Below, one piece after another: positions 46,113 to 55,718 of a stretch of 64,000 nt of DNA. Position 1 is the first letter of the stretch. Each line of letters starts with the position of its first letter. Source of the stretch: Polymorphobacter fuscus (GTDB taxonomy: Bacteria > Pseudomonadota > Alphaproteobacteria > Sphingomonadales > Sphingomonadaceae). The notes under the pieces were generated by a model that was given only the letters and a program-made list of their open reading frames with translations, was not told the DNA's origin and ran no database searches. The DNA lies in NCBI RefSeq assembly GCF_011927825.1, contig NZ_JAATJI010000001.1, positions 2,108,001 through 2,172,000 on the forward strand, read 5' to 3'. The translations under genes and the position numbers were made by a program.

Positions 46113-46245
46113 TAAGCCCCCAGTCAACGAAGACGATGTCCTGCGGCGCCTGCTGAAAACGCCGCCAACGCCGCACAAACCTAAGACGGCCTCTGGCCAG
46201 CGCGCCAGCGTTGAAAAGCCGCCGCGTGCTTTTGCGCAGTCTTAG
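46102..46245 (+). CDS. 47-residue Pro/Lys-rich protein, third gene of the cassette
   Basis: Starting at GTG 46102, inside the last codons of the DUF1828-like gene, the frame reads MSTDKPPVNEDDVLRRLLKT followed by PPTPHKPKTASGQ and ends RAFAQS. The helical DDVLRRLLKTPPTPHKP pattern resembles short tail peptides seen in many small accessory proteins of bacteria. AGG lies ahead of the GTG. It could be a partner or antitoxin-like peptide, but no function is shown. Confidence 0.55.
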   Translation: MSTDKPPVNEDDVLRRLLKTPPTPHKPKTASGQRASVEKPPRAFAQS

Positions 46246-46267
46246 GCCGCGTTAGCCCGCCGACAGG

Positions 46268-46759
46268 TCAAGCGCTTTCCAGCGGCCCAGAGAAGGCGAC
46301 GTCGGCACGCTCGTTGTCATTGGCCTTACGGGTGTTGTAGCGGAAATCAAATTCGGCGCAGTAGCGCGACATGTGTGCTTCGCCTATGCGAATGAGGTGG
46401 CACATGAACCAAGCGGTCTTGTAAGTGACACCGAGCAAGCGGTGAATTTCATGGGCGATTATGCCCTTCTTGCTGGCGCAAATCAGGTGGTTGCAAGGCA
46501 GCCACTTGTGAAGCGGAACCTCGGAGCGCTCGAATACGTTGCCAACGGTGACGATAAATTGTTTCCGGCAAGCGTTGCGCTGAACCAGACCGGCGCGATG
46601 CTTCTTGCCTTCAAGGTGGGTCGCATCGTCCGAACCACCATGCGGGCAGATCGGGCCAAGCGGCCAATACAGCGCTTCTAGGTGCTCCCTAGCCGCGACA
46701 GACAGCAGCAACCATGATCTTACAGCCGAAAATGCTTTAGGAAGGGGGTCTGGGGCCAA
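46268..46759 (-). pseudogene. IS1595-family transposase remnant with internal deletion
   Basis: The frame begins (after junk) with AREHLEALYWPLGPICPHGG, the N-terminal zinc-finger region of IS1595-type transposases, followed by ACRKQFIVTVGNVFERSEVP, LHKWLPCNHLICASKKGI and GVTYKTAWFMCHLIR. It then jumps at about 46370-46385 to RYCAEFDFRYNTRKANDNER, normally near the C-terminus. The whole DDE catalytic core between them is missing and the finger has lost Cys residues (CPHGG for CPHCG, RNAC for CKAC). The protein cannot transpose. It is a relic of the mobile element that may have helped build the island. Confidence 0.85.
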
Positions 46760-46768
46760 TGGCCCCAG
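46750..46768. repeat. Short palindrome at the edge of the transposase remnant
   Basis: CTGGGGCC (46750-46757) and GGCCCCAG (46761-46768) form a perfect eight-pair stem with loop AAT. The first in-frame ATG of the transposase remnant lies inside it, so it is not part of the original transposase gene. It may be an inverted-repeat end or a stray terminator. Confidence 0.5.
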
Positions 46769-46803
46769 CCGCCGGAGGCATCGTGTGTTTCGGCGTTAGG
46801 ACG

Positions 46804-46860
46804 CACCCTCACCCGGCGCGCCAAGTGGCGCGTCTCGACCTCTCCCGCAAGCGGGAGAGG
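46804..46860. repeat. REP-like half element (element B)
   Basis: CACCCTCACCCGGCGC (46804-46819) is identical to 44385-44400 in element A, and the hairpin CCTCTCCCGC/GCGGGAGAGG (46839-46860) matches element A's right stem apart from the AA loop. This is the right half of the element alone. Together with element A it brackets the island cassette. Confidence 0.75.
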
Positions 46861-46864
46861 GGGG

Positions 46865-47743
46865 TCAGCCCCGCAACAGCTTCACGATCGCCGAGAAATC
46901 CGACCCGCCGCCGCCGTTGTTGGCGAACAGCTGGTAGAGCGCTTCGGCCTGGGCGCCCATGGGTACGCTGGCGCCGGCGGTGGTGGCGGCGGCGAGGGCG
47001 AGCTTGAGGTCCTTGAGCATCAGGGCGGTGGCGAAGCCGCCGGCATAGTCGCGGTTGGCGGGCGAGGTGGGGACGGGGCCGGGGACGGGGCAATAGCTGG
47101 TCATCGACCAGCTCTGGCCGCTGGCTTTCGACGAGATGTCGAAGAAGGTCTGGGTGTCGAGGCCGAGTTTTTCGGCGAGGACGAAGGCTTCGGCGGTGGC
47201 GACCATGGTGGCGCCCAGGATCATGTTGTTGCAGATCTTGGCGGCCTGCCCCATGCCGGCGGCGCCGGCGTGGATGACGGCCTTGCCCATGGTTTCGAGG
47301 AACGGCCGGGCGGCGTCGAACGCCGCGGCGGGGCCGCCGACCATGAAGGTGAGCGTGCCGGCGTCGGCCGCCGCCGTACCGCCCGACACCGGGGCGTCGA
47401 CCATGTGCAGGCCCTTTTCGGCGGCCGCCTCGCCGACGCTGCGCGCCGTGGCGACGTCGATCGTGGAACAATCGATGAGGATGGCGTGCGGGCTGGCGGC
47501 GGCGAACAGCGCGCCCGCATAAGCCGCGGCGACATGGCTGCCGGCGGGCAGCATGGTGATGATGGCGTCCGCGCCCGATGCGGCGGCGCGTGCCGAGGCG
47601 GCGGCGGTGCAGCCTTGCGCGACGGCGCGGGCGACGGCGTCCTCGTTCAGGTCGAAGGCGCGGACCTGGTGGCCGGCGCGGGCCAGGTTGGCGGCCATGC
47701 CGCCGCCCATGTTGCCGACGCCGATGAAGCCGATGATGGGCAT
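46865..47743 (-). CDS. mmsB: 3-hydroxyisobutyrate dehydrogenase
   Basis: A 292-residue NAD-dependent enzyme of valine catabolism, oxidising 3-hydroxyisobutyrate to methylmalonate semialdehyde. The dinucleotide motif is IIGFIGVGNMGGGMAANLA; VDAPVSGGTAAADAGTLTFM is the substrate-binding motif and GQAAKICNNM carries the catalytic Lys; DYAGGFATALMLKDLKLA near the C-terminus is also typical. ATG 47743 is preceded by GGGAGGGGAG, which is the outer arm of repeat element C. It is downstream of the hydratase and mmsA. Confidence 0.94.
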   Translation of the reverse strand: MPIIGFIGVGNMGGGMAANLARAGHQVRAFDLNEDAVARAVAQGCTAAASARAAASGADAIITMLPAGSHVAAAYAGALFAAASPHAILIDCSTIDVATARSVGEAAAEKGLHMVDAPVSGGTAAADAGTLTFMVGGPAAAFDAARPFLETMGKAVIHAGAAGMGQAAKICNNMILGATMVATAEAFVLAEKLGLDTQTFFDISSKASGQSWSMTSYCPVPGPVPTSPANRDYAGGFATALMLKDLKLALAAATTAGASVPMGAQAEALYQLFANNGGGGSDFSAIVKLLRG

Positions 47744-47749
47744 GTTGCT

Positions 47750-47854
47750 CCCCTCCCGTTCACGGGAGGGGTCGGGGGTGGGGCTGGCCACCGACGCCCT
47801 CTCGCAGGTCTGTTGCGAAAACCCACCCCCGACCCCTCCCGCAGGCGGGAGGGG
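47750..47854. repeat. REP-like double palindrome (element C)
   Basis: Two hairpins, CCCCTCCCGT/ACGGGAGGGG (47750-47771) and CCCCTCCCGC/GCGGGAGGGG (47833-47854), flank inner arms TCGGGGGTGGG and CCCACCCCCGA. It is a close relative of element A and lies inside the mms operon, between the hydratase stop and the mmsB start. Confidence 0.8.
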
Positions 47855-47861
47855 AGATGGC

Positions 47862-48635
47862 CTATTTCCCCGTCCAGACGCCGGGGCGTTTGGCGACGAA
47901 GGCGGCCATGCCTTCCTTCTGGTCCTGTGACCCGAACAGCGCGTGGAACAGCCGGCGTTCGTAGCGGATGCCCGCCGACAGCGGCATTTCGAACGCGGCT
48001 TCGACCTGTTCCTTGACGGCGAGCACCGCCAGCGGTGCCATGGCGGCGATGGTGGCGGCGGTCTTCAGCGCTTCGGCGACAAGCGCTTCGGCGGGGACGA
48101 CGCGCGCCACCAGCCCCGCACGTTCGGCCTCGGCGGCGTCCATCATCCGGCCGGTCAGGCACATTTCCATGGCTTTCGCCTTGCCGATGGCGCGGACCAG
48201 CCGCTGCGACCCGCCCATGCCGGGGGTGACGGCGAGCTTGATTTCGGGCTGGCCGAATTTCGCCGTGTCCGCCGCGATGATGAAATCGGCCATCATGGCG
48301 AGTTCGCAACCGCCGCCGAGCGCGAAGCCGGCCACCGCGGCGATGACCGGCTTGCGGGTGGCGGTGACGCGTTCGTAACCGGCGAAGAAGTTGCTGCCGT
48401 ACATGTCGGCGAAGGATTGTTCCGACATTTCCTTGATGTCGGCGCCGGCGGCGAACGCCTTTTCGCTGCCGGTGAGGACGAGGCAGCGCTGGGCCGGGTC
48501 GGCATCATAGGCGGCGAAGGCGGCGATGAGGTCGGCGAGCGTCTGGCTGTTCAGCGCGTTGAGCGCCTGCGGGCGGTTGAGGCGGACGAGGGTGACCGCG
48601 TCGTGCTGCTCGATCAGGAGGGTTTCGTAGGTCAT
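47862..48635 (-). CDS. Enoyl-CoA hydratase/isomerase (crotonase family)
   Basis: A 257-residue enzyme. Family motifs are the CoA-site loop [10 protein letters not shown], the oxyanion/acid segment [19 protein letters not shown] with the first catalytic Glu, and [18 protein letters not shown] with the second. Both catalytic glutamates are present, so it should hydrate enoyl-CoA; by context methacrylyl-CoA in valine breakdown is likely. GGAGATACGC precedes ATG 48635. It sits 11 bases after mmsA and upstream of mmsB. Confidence 0.93.
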   Translation of the reverse strand: MTYETLLIEQHDAVTLVRLNRPQALNALNSQTLADLIAAFAAYDADPAQRCLVLTGSEKAFAAGADIKEMSEQSFADMYGSNFFAGYERVTATRKPVIAAVAGFALGGGCELAMMADFIIAADTAKFGQPEIKLAVTPGMGGSQRLVRAIGKAKAMEMCLTGRMMDAAEAERAGLVARVVPAEALVAEALKTAATIAAMAPLAVLAVKEQVEAAFEMPLSAGIRYERRLFHALFGSQDQKEGMAAFVAKRPGVWTGK

Positions 48636-48646
48636 GCGTATCTCCG

Positions 48647-50146
<1,500 letters not shown>

Positions 50147-50198
50147 GGGGGCGTGTTAGCGCCGGGCATCGCCGCCTGCTAGCTGCGATTTTCAGCCG

Positions 50199-51137
50199 CT
50201 AGGCGCATGCCATCCGGCCGCAATCCGCAGCGCCCGTTTCCACCTGGATCGTCGCATGGCCGATGCCGAACTTGTGTTCGAGATCATGGGCAAGGTCGGC
50301 GAGGGCGGCGTCGCCGGGGTGGCCGGCGGGCATGACGAGGTGTGCGGTCAGGGCCGTGTCGGTGGTGCCCATCGGCCAGATGTGGAGGTCGTGGACGGTG
50401 ACGACGCCGGGGCGGCCCTTGAGGAAATCGGCGACGGCGGTCGAATCGATGCCTTCGGGCACCGCGTCGAGCGCCATTGCCACCGATTCGCGCAGCAGCC
50501 CCCAGGTGCCGCGCAGGATGACGGCGACGACGATCAGGCTGAGCGCCGGGTCGATCCAGTTCAAGCCGGTCTTGAGGATGACGAAGCCCGAGACGACGAC
50601 CGCTGCCGATACGCCGGCGTCGGCGAGCATGTGGAGATAGGCGCCGCGGATGTTGACATCGCCGTCCTTGCCGCGCGCGAACAGCCAGGCGGTGAAGCCG
50701 TTGACGACGATGCCGATGCCGGCGACGATCATCACGACATCGCCCGCCACCGGCTGCGGGTCCTGCAGCCGCCGCAGTGCCTCGACCGCAATAGCGCCGC
50801 AGGCGACGCACAGCAGCACGGCGTTGAGCAGCGCCGCCAATATGCCGCTGCGTTTCAGGCCATAGGTGAAGCGCGCCGATGGCGGCCGCAGCGCCAGCCG
50901 CAGCCCGGCCCAGGCCACCGCCAGCCCCAGCACGTCCGACAGATTGTGGCCGGCATCGGCGAGCAGCGCCATCGACCCGGTGACGACCCCGGCAAGCGCC
51001 TCCATCGCCACATAGGCAAGGTTGATGCCGATGCCGATGGCAAAGGCGCGGCCGAAACTGGCGGGCGCGTGGCTGTGGCCATGGCCACCATGGTCATGCC
51101 CGCCGTGCGCCTTGTGGTCATGATGATGGCCGGCCAT
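50199..51137 (-). CDS. Cation diffusion facilitator (ZitB/CzcD-type metal exporter)
   Basis: A 312-residue inner-membrane exporter for Zn2+ and related metals. The N-terminus is His-rich (HHHDHKAHGGHDHGGHGHSH) and could gather metal. Six helices follow; the metal site is in ALLADAGHNLSDVL (helix 2) and HMLADAGVSAAVVV (helix 5), and a cytoplasmic alpha/beta domain ends in VTVHDLHIWPMGTTDTALTA. In helix 5 the pattern is H..LADA, fitting Zn/Cd/Co members. GAAGGG precedes ATG 51137. It is divergent from the TonB-type gene. Confidence 0.92.
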   Translation of the reverse strand: MAGHHHDHKAHGGHDHGGHGHSHAPASFGRAFAIGIGINLAYVAMEALAGVVTGSMALLADAGHNLSDVLGLAVAWAGLRLALRPPSARFTYGLKRSGILAALLNAVLLCVACGAIAVEALRRLQDPQPVAGDVVMIVAGIGIVVNGFTAWLFARGKDGDVNIRGAYLHMLADAGVSAAVVVSGFVILKTGLNWIDPALSLIVVAVILRGTWGLLRESVAMALDAVPEGIDSTAVADFLKGRPGVVTVHDLHIWPMGTTDTALTAHLVMPAGHPGDAALADLAHDLEHKFGIGHATIQVETGAADCGRMACA

Positions 51138-51220
51138 GCGCCCTTCATAGGGGATAAGCGGGACGGGTTGAAAGCCGCGGCGGTTGCATCCCGTGGCGCC
51201 CCACCCACGTTGCTGTCGGC

Positions 51221-51955
51221 ATGGCCTTTCATTCGACCCGGTCCGATCGCGCCAAGGCGGCGATCCTGACGCTGCTGCTGCAGGGCGGGCTGTTCTATGC
51301 GCTGCTGATCGGATTGGCCGGCGACCCGGCGGTGCGGACGCCCGAACCGGCTATGGTGGCGATCACCCTGCCCGACCTGCCGGCGCCGCCACCGCCGCCG
51401 CCGGCGCGGAGGGCGCCACGACCGCAAGGCGCTGCGGCACCGCCGAATCGCGTGGCCAAGGCGACGCCGATCGTCATCCCGCCGCCGGTGATTCCGGTGA
51501 TCGTGCTGCCGCCGGTCGTCGCGGCGCCGGTGGCCGGTCTTGCGGCGGACAGCGACGCCGGCGCGGCGCCGGTGGCGGGGCCGGGCAGCGGTGGCGGCGG
51601 GGCCGGGTCCGGCACCGGCGTGGGCGCCGACGGGGATGGCGATGGCGGCGGTGGCACCCATGCGCGCTGGCTGAAAGGGCGGATCAGCAGCGGCGATTAT
51701 CCGCGGGCGGCGGTGGAGGCGGGGCTCGGGGGGCAGCTGGTGGCGCGCTACACGATCGGGGCGAATGGCCGGGTTTTGCGCTGCGACGTGGTCGAATCGA
51801 GCGGGAGCGCGGTTCTGGATGAGACGACGTGCGCGCTGGTGGTGAAGCGGTTCCGGTATCGGCCGGCGCGGGATGCGGCGGGGCGGGCGGTGGGGGATGT
51901 GGTCTATGAAGACCATAATTGGGTGTTCGAGCGGCGGGTGGAGAGAGAGGAGTGA
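51221..51955 (+). CDS. TonB-family energy transducer
   Basis: A 244-residue protein with one N-terminal helix (AAILTLLLQGGLFYALLIGL), a Pro-rich periplasm-spanning linker (APPPPPPARRAPRPQG, IPPPVIPVIVLPPVV), a Gly-rich run and a C-terminal TonB domain (GDYPRAAVEAGLGGQLVARY; VVESSGSAVLDETTCALVVK; RFRYRPARDAAGR). It should carry energy from an ExbB/ExbD pair to outer-membrane receptors; those partners are not in the window. The helix lacks the His of classic TonB. Confidence 0.87.
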   Translation: MAFHSTRSDRAKAAILTLLLQGGLFYALLIGLAGDPAVRTPEPAMVAITLPDLPAPPPPPPARRAPRPQGAAAPPNRVAKATPIVIPPPVIPVIVLPPVVAAPVAGLAADSDAGAAPVAGPGSGGGGAGSGTGVGADGDGDGGGGTHARWLKGRISSGDYPRAAVEAGLGGQLVARYTIGANGRVLRCDVVESSGSAVLDETTCALVVKRFRYRPARDAAGRAVGDVVYEDHNWVFERRVEREE

Positions 51956-51966
51956 CGTCGGGAAGG

Positions 51967-52200
51967 GGCATGGGCAAAGCCCATGCTGGCGTCGGACGAG
52001 TTCAGCGCGGGAAGGCCGCGCTGCCTCGCCGGCCGATCTTGCGCCTGTCGGCGCGCTGCTGCGCTGCGCGCTCGCGGCGCTGAAGAGGCATGGGCAAAGC
52101 CCATGCTGGCGTCAGACGAGATCGGTTGGCGGAGGGCCAACCGCCTCGCTGGCCGGCCTTGCGCGAGTCTGATCGTAGCTGCGCTACGCTCCAGCCGCGC
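51967..52200. repeat. Two-copy imperfect tandem repeat, 120-base period
   Basis: The palindrome GCATGGGCAAAGCCCATGC occurs at 51968-51986 and again at 52088-52106, exactly 120 bases apart, each followed by TGGCGTC and GACGAG and by a weaker shared segment containing CCTCGC and TTGCGC. The region holds no convincing gene. It lies between the TonB-type gene and tRNA-Gly. Confidence 0.75.
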
Positions 52201-52206
52201 AGCGGC

Positions 52207-52281
52207 TGGAGCGGGCGAAGGGATTCGAACCCTCGACTTCAACCTTGGCAAGGTTGCGCTCTACCCCTGAGCTACGCCCGC
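52207..52281 (-). tRNA. tRNA-Gly, anticodon GCC
   Basis: On the minus strand the sequence opens GCGGGCGTAGCTCAGGGGTA, has the anticodon arm AACCTTGCCAAGGTT (anticodon GCC) and the T arm GAGGGTTCGAATCCCTTC, and closes with CGCCCGC, discriminator T and an encoded CCA at 52207-52209. All stems pair. 75 bases with CCA. Confidence 0.95.
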
Positions 52282-52439
52282 TCGACCACCGAAGTTTCCG
52301 TGGCGAGGGGCGCGGTTACACGGGGCGCTTTGCCGATGCAAGCGGAATCGGGCAACATGCGCTGCGGCACCGCGACGGGGTTGGCAAATTGCCGGCCAGA
52401 GCCCCATATGGAAGCGATCGCAGACACAGGAACAGTCCC

Positions 52440-53345
52440 TTGGCCAGCCTTGCCACCGCCGCCACTGAAAAAGCCAGCATCGAGGCATTCCGCCAGGATG
52501 CCATCGAAGCGTCGCGCGACGCCCTGGTGCTCGTCGACTTCTGGGCGGAATGGTGCGGGCCGTGCAAGACGCTGACGCCGCTGCTCGAAAAGGTCACCGC
52601 CGCGCACGCGCCGCGGGTCAAGCTGGTCAAGATCGATGTCGACAAGAACCAGACTTTGGCGTCGCAGTTCCGCATCCAGTCGATCCCGACCGTCTATGCC
52701 TTTCTCGATGGCCAGCCGGTCGATGGCTTCCAGGGCGCGCTCGGCGAGCGAGAACTGAATGCCTTCATCGATCGCCTGCTCGCCGCGGCACCGCTGCCGG
52801 CGGGTGAAGCCGATGCCGAGGCCGAGATCGCCGCGCTGATCGCGGCCGCCGAAGGCGCCAGCGCCGCCGGCAACCATGCCGATGCGCTGACGATGTTCGG
52901 CGCGCTTGCCGCCGAACTTCCCGATCGCGAATCGCTAGCCGCCAAATATGCACTGGCGCTGATCGCGGCCGGTGACGCGCCCGCCGCCGCCGCCGCGCTC
53001 GCCGCCGTTCCCGCCGATTCGAAGGACGCCGAGGTGATCCGCGCCCGTGCCGCCGTGGCGCTGGCCAGCGAGGCTGTTCCGGTCGACGACCTTGCCGCGT
53101 TGCAGGCCGCCGTCGCCGCCGCGCCCGACGACCATGCAGTGCGCTTCGAACTCGCCGCCGGGCTGATCGCGCGCGGCGACAATGACGCCGCCGCCGACGC
53201 GCTGCTCGCCATCGTTACGGCCGACCGGAGCTGGAACGAAGGCGCTGCCCAGGCCAAGTTGCTGAAGATGTTCGAAGCCGTCGGCCTTGGCGACCCGTGG
53301 AGCATCAAGGTCCGCGCCCGCTTGCGATCGATCCTGTTCGCATGA
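52440..53345 (+). CDS. Thioredoxin-TPR protein (CnoX/YbbN-like)
   Basis: A 301-residue protein: a thioredoxin domain with intact WCGPC (Cys39 and Cys42) and IQSIPTVYAFLDG containing cis-Pro, followed by a helical TPR-like region of about 180 residues (AEGASAAGNHADALTMFGAL, YALALIAAGDAPAAAAALAA, FELAAGLIARGDNDAAADAL). This matches CnoX, a holdase that transfers oxidised clients to GroEL, though E. coli CnoX lacks one Cys. The start is TTG 52440, with AGGAA seven bases upstream; the frame before it contains no family sequence. Stop overlaps the next start as ATGA. Confidence 0.9.
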   Translation: MASLATAATEKASIEAFRQDAIEASRDALVLVDFWAEWCGPCKTLTPLLEKVTAAHAPRVKLVKIDVDKNQTLASQFRIQSIPTVYAFLDGQPVDGFQGALGERELNAFIDRLLAAAPLPAGEADAEAEIAALIAAAEGASAAGNHADALTMFGALAAELPDRESLAAKYALALIAAGDAPAAAAALAAVPADSKDAEVIRARAAVALASEAVPVDDLAALQAAVAAAPDDHAVRFELAAGLIARGDNDAAADALLAIVTADRSWNEGAAQAKLLKMFEAVGLGDPWSIKVRARLRSILFA

Positions 53346-53995
53346 GCAGTGCCGAGCCGCTGCCTGTCGCCATCCCGGTCTTCCCGTTGACCGGCGCACT
53401 GCTGCTGCCGCGCGGCATGCTGCCGCTCAACATCTTCGAACCGCGCTATCTTGCCATGGTCCGCGATGCGATGGCCGCGAACGGCGCCGCCAACCGGATG
53501 ATCGGCATCATCCAGCCGCGGATGAACGGCGAACCGCCGCCGCTGTACGACGTCGGCTGCATCGGCCGCATCGGCGACTATCGCGAAACCGACGATGGCC
53601 GGATCCTGATCGCGCTGACCGGGATCACCCGCTTCCGCATCGCCGCCGAGCTCGACCGCACCACCCTCTATCGCCAGGTCATGGCCGATTATCACGATTT
53701 CCAGGACGATCGCGCCGACCCCGACCCGCTGACCGCCATGGCGCGCGCCGGGCTGGAAGAAGTGCTGCGCGCCTATCTCGACGCCCAGGGGCTGAGCGCC
53801 GACTGGGAAGCGGTCAAGTCCGCCGACGACGAATCGCTGGTCACCACCCTCGCCAGCGTCTGCCCCTTCGACCCGGCCGAAAAACAGGCGCTGCTGGAAG
53901 CCGAGGACCTGCCCGAACGCGCCGCCACGTTGACCGCGCTGATGACCTTCGCCCAGGGCCATGGCGGCGGCAGCGACCGGCCGACGCTCCAATGA
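53342..53995 (+). CDS. LON substrate-binding-domain protein
   Basis: A 217-residue protein consisting of the LAN (LON N-terminal) domain only: [20 protein letters not shown] followed by [10 protein letters not shown], then [28 protein letters not shown] and LITGITRF-like [10 protein letters not shown]. There is no ATPase or protease part, as in the stand-alone proteins found beside thioredoxin-TPR genes in alphaproteobacteria. Exact role unknown. Start overlaps the preceding stop. Confidence 0.9.
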   Translation: MSSAEPLPVAIPVFPLTGALLLPRGMLPLNIFEPRYLAMVRDAMAANGAANRMIGIIQPRMNGEPPPLYDVGCIGRIGDYRETDDGRILIALTGITRFRIAAELDRTTLYRQVMADYHDFQDDRADPDPLTAMARAGLEEVLRAYLDAQGLSADWEAVKSADDESLVTTLASVCPFDPAEKQALLEAEDLPERAATLTALMTFAQGHGGGSDRPTLQ

Positions 53996-54005
53996 GGATC
54001 GGGCA

Positions 54006-54188
54006 ATGACGCTCGACCCGCAGCTGCTGGCACTGCTCGTCTGCCCGATAACGCGGACGCCGTTGCGCTATGACGAGGCCGCGCAGGAACTGGTCGCCGA
54101 CCGCGCCGGCCTCGCCTATCCGATCCGCGACGGCGTGCCGATATTGCTGATCGAAGCGGCGCGGGAATTTGCGCCGGTCGAGGACTGA
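54006..54188 (+). CDS. Trm112 family protein (UPF0434)
   Basis: A 60-residue protein reading [20 protein letters not shown], then [20 protein letters not shown]. In eukaryotes Trm112 activates methyltransferases by completing a beta sheet; bacterial short forms may do likewise, which is inference here. Only one of the usual two Cys of the zinc knuckle is retained (VCPITRTPL has Thr instead of the second Cys). It ends the thioredoxin-LON-Trm112 row. Confidence 0.88.
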   Translation: MTLDPQLLALLVCPITRTPLRYDEAAQELVADRAGLAYPIRDGVPILLIEAAREFAPVED

Positions 54189-54409
54189 GGCTGCGACCAT
54201 CGGTCCCGGCCCCCCCGTTTCTCGGGTTGGTGCAGGTGTTTTCGCGGCGCGTTGTCTGGCCGGCGATGATATCGGCGCATCCTGCATGCAATGGCGGCGT
54301 CGACCGGATTCGCGTTTTTCCTGCTCCTCCCCGGCATTTCCGAAGGCTGCCGTAGCGGTGCGCATCGCTCCGCGGATCCTGCCGGCGGCGGGGGTCTCTG
54401 CCGCGATCA

Positions 54410-54427
54410 CTGTCACATGTGCGTCAC
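54410..54427 (+). promoter_or_regulatory. PHO-box-like site upstream of btaA
   Basis: CTGTCAC (54410-54416), four bases ATGT, and GCGTCAC (54421-54427) form two direct repeats with an 11-base period, matching the PhoB consensus CTGTCAT-N4-CTGTCAT at 12 of 14 repeat positions by eye if C/T at the last base is allowed (the strict match is 10 of 14). CCTAAA at 54436-54441, eight bases on, could be the -10 box, and GGAAAGG at 54456-54462 is the ribosome site for btaA. It fits phosphate-starvation induction of betaine-lipid synthesis. Confidence 0.65.
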
Positions 54428-54470
54428 GCGGGCGTCCTAAAGAAGTCAAAAGCGCGGAAAGGCACAAGAT

Positions 54471-55718
54471 ATGGACATCGCTGTTGCGGGGCCCCCTTAC
54501 GCTGCCCCCAACGCTGCCGTCCGCGATGCTGTCCACCAGCATGACGAATTCACCCGGCAGGGCATTCTCGAGCGGTTGTTCACCTTCGCCTTTCGCGGCC
54601 TCGTCTATGCGCAGATCTGGGAAGACCCCGCGGTCGACCTGGCGGCGCTCGATCTGGGGCCGGGAATGCACCTGGTCACCATCGCCAGCGGCGGCTGCAA
54701 TGTCCTGTCGTACCTCACCGCCGATCCGGCGCGGATCACGGCGGTCGATCTCAACGCCGCCCATGTCGCGCTCGGCCGCCTGAAGATCGCCGCTGCCCGG
54801 CACTTGCCCGACCAGGCGAGCTTCCACCGCTTCTTCGCGCGCGCCGACTGCCCCACGAATATCACCGCCTACGAAACCCATGTCGCACCGCATCTCGACC
54901 CGGCGTCGCGCGCCTATTGGGAAGGGCGGGACCCGATCGGGCGGCGGCGCATCGGCGGCTTTGCCCGGAATTTCTACCGGCGCGGCTTGCTGGGCAGCTT
55001 CATCATCACCGGGCAACTTCTGGCGCGCGCCTATGGCATCGACACGCGGGAAATCCTGGCGGCGACCTCGCGCGCCGAACAGCGCCGGATTTTCGACACG
55101 CGCTTTGCGCCGCTGTTCGACAAGAAATTCGTGCGCTGGCTGACCGGCAATCCGGCGGCGCTGTTCGGCCTCGGCATCCCGCCGGCGCAATATCAGGCGC
55201 TGCTCGGCGACGCACCCGACATGGCGAGCGTGCTCCGCGCCAGGCTCGAGAAACTGTCCTGCGACTTCGCCATCGCCGACAATTACTTCGCCTGGCAGGC
55301 CTTTGGCCGCGGATATGGCACGGCTCCCGACGCGCCGCTGCCCCCCTATCTGCAGCCGCACCATCATGCGGCGGTTGTCGATCGCATCGACCGGATCGAT
55401 TATCGCCACGCCAATTTCGCCGCCTTCTTGCGCAGCCAGCCAGCGACGAGCTGCGACCGCTATGTGCTGCTCGATGCACAGGACTGGATGACCGACGCCC
55501 AGTTGACCGAACTGTGGACGGAGATCGGCCGCACCGCCCGGCCGGGGGCACGGGTGCTGTTCCGCACCGCCGCCGAACCCAGCCTGTTGCCCGGCCGGGT
55601 GCCGTCCGCGCTGCTCGACCGCTGGCGGTACGAGGCAGAGGCTTCGGCGGGCTTCACCCGCGCCGATCGCGCGTCGATCTATGGCGGGGTGCATCTCTAC
55701 ACGCGCGTCGAGGCATGA
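54471..55718 (+). CDS. btaA: BtaA: SAM:diacylglycerol 3-amino-3-carboxypropyltransferase
   Basis: A 415-residue DUF3419 protein. It transfers the aminocarboxypropyl group of S-adenosylmethionine to diacylglycerol, making diacylglyceryl-homoserine. Motifs: FTFAFRGLVYAQIWEDPAVD, the SAM pocket LVTIASGGCNVLSYLTADPA followed by RITAVDLNAAHVAL, YAIADNYF-like FAIADNYFAWQAF, and a C-terminal region ending GARVLFRTAAEPSLLPGRVP. GGAAAGG lies eight bases before ATG 54471. btaB follows with a four-base ATGA overlap. A PHO-box-like site stands upstream. Confidence 0.93.
   Translation: MDIAVAGPPYAAPNAAVRDAVHQHDEFTRQGILERLFTFAFRGLVYAQIWEDPAVDLAALDLGPGMHLVTIASGGCNVLSYLTADPARITAVDLNAAHVALGRLKIAAARHLPDQASFHRFFARADCPTNITAYETHVAPHLDPASRAYWEGRDPIGRRRIGGFARNFYRRGLLGSFIITGQLLARAYGIDTREILAATSRAEQRRIFDTRFAPLFDKKFVRWLTGNPAALFGLGIPPAQYQALLGDAPDMASVLRARLEKLSCDFAIADNYFAWQAFGRGYGTAPDAPLPPYLQPHHHAAVVDRIDRIDYRHANFAAFLRSQPATSCDRYVLLDAQDWMTDAQLTELWTEIGRTARPGARVLFRTAAEPSLLPGRVPSALLDRWRYEAEASAGFTRADRASIYGGVHLYTRVEA

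Noticed and set aside
44306..47854. CRISPR array
   Set aside because: The repeated units are palindromic REP-like elements, three in number, irregularly spaced and of unequal form; there are no regular spacers and no cas genes.
52207..52281. tRNA gene as attachment site of an integrated element
   Set aside because: No integrase and no repeat of the tRNA 3' end was seen near it; the neighbouring repeats do not match the tRNA.
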